Shown here piece by piece: positions 60,373-64,000 of a stretch of 64,000 nt of DNA. Origin of the DNA: Macrobrachium rosenbergii (lineage: Eukaryota; Arthropoda; Malacostraca; Decapoda; Palaemonidae); contig NC_089742.1 of NCBI RefSeq assembly GCF_040412425.1, forward strand, positions 73,549,625 through 73,613,624, in the 5' to 3' direction. The position numbers were made by a program, and so were the translations under genes. The first letter of the stretch is position 1, and every line of letters starts with the position of its first letter. The notes below the pieces were generated by a model. It was not told the origin of the DNA and made no database searches. It worked only from the letters and a program-made list of their open reading frames with translations.

Positions 60373-60590
60373 TGAATTGGAATATAAAATTTAGGCCAAA
60401 GGCCAAGCGTTGGCACCTATGAGGTTATTCAGCGGTGAAACGGAAATTAAAAGTCTGTAAGAAGGTTTGAAAGGTGTAACAGGAGGAAAACCTCGCAGCT
60501 GTTAGGAGAGGGTGGAAAGTAAAGAAGAGAATATAAACGGAGGCACAGTGAAAGAAATGAAGGGGGGTTGCAGCTAGGGGCCGAAGGGTT
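60373..60590 (+). mobile_element. SINE-like element S2, copy 5 (3'-truncated)
   Basis: Starts AATTGGAATATAAAATTTAG and stops at GGGGCCGAAGGG, lacking the palindromic TGCACC end. An internal deletion removes the block after CTCGCA. Confidence 0.82.
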
Positions 60591-60599
60591 TATACTTGT

Positions 60600-60720
60600 T
60601 GATGTTATTCCTCGGCCTAAACAATTTGTTTTCGCGCCTCACTTGGGGTCTATCCTCCTCGACCTAAGCAATTCTTTATTGAGTCTGTCATCCTCAGCTT
60701 AAGCAATTCCTCAACTCTCC
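60600..60720. repeat. Short tandem repeat of CCT-AGCAATT units
   Basis: CCTCGGCCTAAACAATT, CCTCGACCTAAGCAATTC and CCTCAGCTTAAGCAATTCC occur in series at intervals of about 45 bp, between two S2 elements. Confidence 0.65.
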
Positions 60721-61005
60721 CGTAGGTGGGTAGTGACGCCAGTGCACTTTACGTGGTGCACTGTAGGCATTACTTAAGGTACTTTGCAGCGTCCCTTCGG
60801 CTCTTAGCTGCAACCTCTTTCATTCCTTTTTCTCTACCTCCCGTCATATTTTCTTTCTTCCATCTGACTTTCTACCCTCTCTCACAATTACTTCACAGTG
60901 CAGCTGCAAGGCTTTCCTCATGTACAGTCAATTTTCCTTTCAGCGCTGAATGACCTCATAGGTCCCAGCGCTTGGCTTTTGGACAAAATTCTACGTTCCA
61001 ATTCC
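60720..61005 (-). mobile_element. SINE-like element S2, copy 6, with perfect 15-bp target duplication
   Basis: AATTCCTCAACTCTC flanks it exactly at 60,705-60,719 and 61,006-61,020. The element is reversed and full length, from the TGCACTTTACGTGGTGCACT palindrome to the AGCGCTTGG block. The perfect duplication shows a retroposition-type insertion. Confidence 0.95.
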
Positions 61006-61020
61006 AATTCCTCAACTCTC

Positions 61021-61621
61021 TTTCCATTCCGGCTTTTCCCCTCAAAGAACGTCATCCCGACATGTGTCCCCGTAAAGAAACCCTTAGTTTATTTGGAAAG
61101 AGGTAAACGCAACTAAGACAATCATCCTGATAAGTAACCTCCATAATTTTAGGTACCAGTTTCTCAGATTCGTTTCTTTACAATTACCTAAACATATTTA
61201 AAAGGTAATAACATTTTACCACAACCTTTCTGCTCTAGAGCAACCAGTTTATTAAAAACAGTATTGAGAATTCATCTGTAAAATATGGGGCCTATGTACC
61301 AATACGTTTTTTATAACCTGCATTTTATTTCATTCACTAATTTACAAATTCCTTCAATAGTTTACCATTATCATTTCTGTAATAAGCGGGAACGAAAGCA
61401 ATTAAGGAGACCCATTAACAAAAATACCATTTCATATGATACATCCTCATGAAGCATTCCATACCTAACGGCAGAAATGTTAAAATCCCCCAAACGTCTT
61501 TGATTACTAAGTTCGACTATTTTGCTCATTTATCTCCCGTTCGGTGTCAACTTCACGAACTCACTAAGCCAATAGTTTCCGTAATAGTTACTATCCTAAA
61601 CAACCAGTCCTGAGAAATTAG
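61021..61621. other. Unassigned sequence, 61.0-61.6 kb
   Basis: Nothing recognised. Confidence 0.35.
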
Positions 61622-61634
61622 TTTCATGGATAGA

Positions 61635-61939
61635 ATAAAATATAGCATTTAAGCCTAAGGCCGAGCGCTGGGACCTATAAGGTCATTCAGCGCTGAAAGG
61701 GAAAATTGAGAGTGGAAAGGTTTGAAAAGTGTGTAACAGGAAAAAAACCTCGCAGTTGGACTATGAAACAATTGATAGGAGAGTGTATAAAGAAAGACAT
61801 AAGAGAATATGAAGGTACGTACAGTAAAAGGAATGAAAGGGGTTGTAGCTAGGGGACGAAGGAACGCTGCGAATAGCCTTACATAATGCCTGCAGTGCAC
61901 CGCATGAGGTGCACCGACGGCACTACCACCCTACAGGGA
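61635..61939 (+). mobile_element. SINE-like element S2, copy 7, with target duplication
   Basis: TTTCATGGATAGA (61,622-61,634) before and TTTCAAGGATAGA (61,940-61,952) after form a 13-bp duplication with one mismatch. Full length, ending GCACCGCATGAGGTGCACCG. Confidence 0.92.
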
Positions 61940-61952
61940 TTTCAAGGATAGA

Positions 61953-64000
61953 TTGAAAATAAAAAAAAAGCAAAGCGCTGGGACCAATGAGGTTATCCAG
62001 AATCGAAGTGACCTATTAAACGGAAATCGTTAAAACAAATGTTTTTGGTAAAAGAAACTTTGCTTGATGTGGTCAACCAGATTTGTTTGCCAAACGAACT
62101 CCATCACCAACCGCCCCCACCCCCCAAAAAAAAAACTCCCCGTCCAATAAAAACATCGCGCAATACTTCAACATGAATTTAACTTCGTTGTTTCAGGATT
62201 TTCATAATTTTTTTTTATAATCTATACAACTTAAAATTCTTTTCATCAGCGTTAAAACCTATATTTAACCATGTACCTTAACTGAAATATTCCAGAATTT
62301 TTTTTATAATCTAACTTAAAATTCTGTTCACCTGCGTTAAATCCTATATTTAGCCACGTGGCTTAAGACCTTTGTCCATTGAAGTGTAGTTGACCATCAC
62401 ATTTTCAAATTTTCGTGCCAATCATTGGAAATAATTTCTTTGGGGTACTAGCTCCATGAAACGAATAATTTTATTTTAGTTTTACCTTCTAATTACACAT
62501 TGTTCTAAGTACTAAAATTACGTAATCTACAATTTTTTTGCTCCCAATACATTTAACGGCGATCTTGGCACTGTACATTTATTCATTAGTATGGAGTCAT
62601 ATTTCAGCTCGTTGTCCTACAAATTAGCTAAGGGCATTTGAGTGGTCACAGCTAATACCCAAACCACATTTCCACTGTGTTGAACAAATGGAATTTTCAA
62701 CAATTCCATGAGGGTGGCTTACATTAATTTGCTTACCTTTAAAATTTGATCTAAGCCATTCACAAGTGTACATATTCAGTCACACGCCCGTACTGTTAAA
62801 CGGTCTGGTATACTTCTAAATTAAGTAGTTTTGAACTTCAATATCTGTAATTATATGGATGATAAACCAGATTCCACATACTTTGTTTTCTATAAAAATA
62901 CCGAGGAAGTAGTCAAGAACTGAAAACTAAAGACCCATTATTTATTAATTAAAAAAAACAATTACAATACACAGGCAAATGGTAGGTTTACGAACGCAGG
63001 CTATCCGAAGAACCTAACTTACAAACCTATCAGGATTTTAATGAAAAGTGCAGCATGGAAAACTTAGAAATTAAACGAATAGAAGCCTACATCTATCTTG
63101 TCGACATCTTGGATCCCTAGAAACATCAGCCTAACACTGAAAGGTTCGCGAATCCGCCCGGTGTCTGCACATTTTCTTGAATTCTGGTTCCTCCAGCAAA
63201 TTGTAACCTGTAACAGAAAAACAACGGCAGCGGAAAATGTTCTTAGGGTAACTACTCGGCAGCTCCATAAAGAGAACGTTAACTATATTTCTTGAAATAG
63301 GTACGATATCTTTTTACTTTAAGGATAATTAGCTTATAAAAACCATGGGTTACTTTTCTCCAATCAATGCCCAAAATAGATTGCCACCCACTGACAACTT
63401 GTAACCATCTGGAGTAAGATTATCTCGTACATTTCATACCATAATTATGCATTAAGGCTGTATAACAAACATACTTTACAATGCTACTCTGCTTCTGACG
63501 CCATTTTTAAAGTTCAAAAATTTTCGCTATACGTAGAAACCACTCAAAAAGTTTGTATATTAATACTTAGAAAATGTACTATTCTGAAAATCGCCAATAT
63601 CAAAATTAATATAACCCACATACTACGATCAAAGTCATATTCTTAAAAAGATTACCCGAGTACCTTTGATCTTTCAAGAATTCAAGTAAAGTTTAAGAAA
63701 CCGCTGAACTCTAAAATAAAGCAACGAAGTTGTGTAACGTGAGCTCTTGTTAGGGAGGAAATAATTACATCATAGATCAGTTTTGCTACTAATCATGATA
63801 AAAAAGACAACAGCTCCTACCTTAGTATGGTGCATTTAAAAATGTATATTGGTACATGCATTAACTGCCTGATGACCTTTTAAACATTTCTGGTGCTATA
63901 TAGCAAATACGATCAAACGCATGACTGCCATGGATAGCGTGGCAAACACTGACGTTCATTATAGCAACGCATTCACTAAATGGGTACCAACATTTGCATG
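61953..64000. other. Unassigned right end of the window
   Basis: AT-rich sequence. The only structure I can point to is a tandem duplication at about 62,205-62,368, in which TTATAATCTA, ACTTAAAATTCT, GCGTTAAA and CCTATATTTA recur after about 87 bp. No exon or transposon was recognised. Confidence 0.4.
62205..62368. repeat. ~87-bp tandem duplication
   Basis: Two adjacent copies share TTTTTTTTATAATCTA, AACTTAAAATTCT, TTCA, GCGTTAAA-CCTATATTTA and CCA-GT-CTTAA, with small indels. No coding content. Confidence 0.78.

Overview
The window is nuclear DNA of an arthropod, most likely a decapod crustacean (inference). Its coding DNA is cut by GT/AG introns. Dinucleotide and trinucleotide microsatellites, mainly (AT)n, occur every few kilobases. 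The interspersed repeats (tRNA-derived SINEs, Penelope-like elements, Tc1/mariner, MULE, Ty3/Gypsy and non-LTR relics) are of kinds I associate with decapod genomes. Nothing looks bacterial or viral, and there is no operon structure.

I can assemble one host protein-coding gene. It lies on the minus strand, 57,041 down to 33,167, and encodes a methyltransferase of the METTL24 type. Six exons (56,406-57,041; 48,379-48,477; 46,004-46,125; 41,257-41,331; 39,276-39,405; 33,167-33,388) join with matching phases into 427 codons plus a stop. The product has an N-terminal membrane anchor, a SAM-binding region and the DIEGxE motif of FkbM-like methyltransferases. Its five introns (about 7.9, 2.3, 4.7, 1.9 and 5.9 kb) hold most of the retroelement relics on the right half of the window.

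Left half (1-33 kb): a degenerate minisatellite; a Tc1/mariner transposon with terminal inverted repeats (655-2,192); two copies of a hairpin-rich repeat (2.68-3.79 kb); a Penelope-like relic cut by a SINE (4.8-5.8 kb); a FLYWCH/MULE transposon with a SINE-like insert in one terminal repeat (5.83-7.96 kb); SINEs; a non-LTR 3' fragment (9.4-9.83 kb); a mariner remnant (12.94-13.39 kb); foldback elements at 16, 17 and 17.6 kb; two head-to-head Penelope pairs (21.8-22.8 and 26.5-27.9 kb); and a Gypsy integrase fragment (30.5-31.1 kb).

Gene region (33-57 kb): intron 5 holds a Gypsy relic with integrase upstream of RNase H (a Gmr1-like order) and an antisense Penelope relic. Intron 4 holds a non-LTR relic. 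Intron 3 holds Penelope relics on both strands and a SINE. Intron 2 holds an unassigned coding-like patch. Intron 1 holds a conventionally ordered Gypsy relic, a jockey-like non-LTR relic and a duplicated pyrimidine-rich repeat. Right end (57-64 kb): a terminal-inverted-repeat element split by a SINE, four copies of a second SINE-like family, and unassigned sequence.

The transposable-element genes are all broken. The METTL24-like gene is the only reading frame that looks intact and functional. I found no CRISPR array, RNA gene or novel defence-type system. The best unexplained structures are the hairpin-rich repeat family, the 53-bp-arm hairpin at 17.0 kb, and the inverted-repeat element at 58.7-59.5 kb that carries a conserved-looking reading frame.
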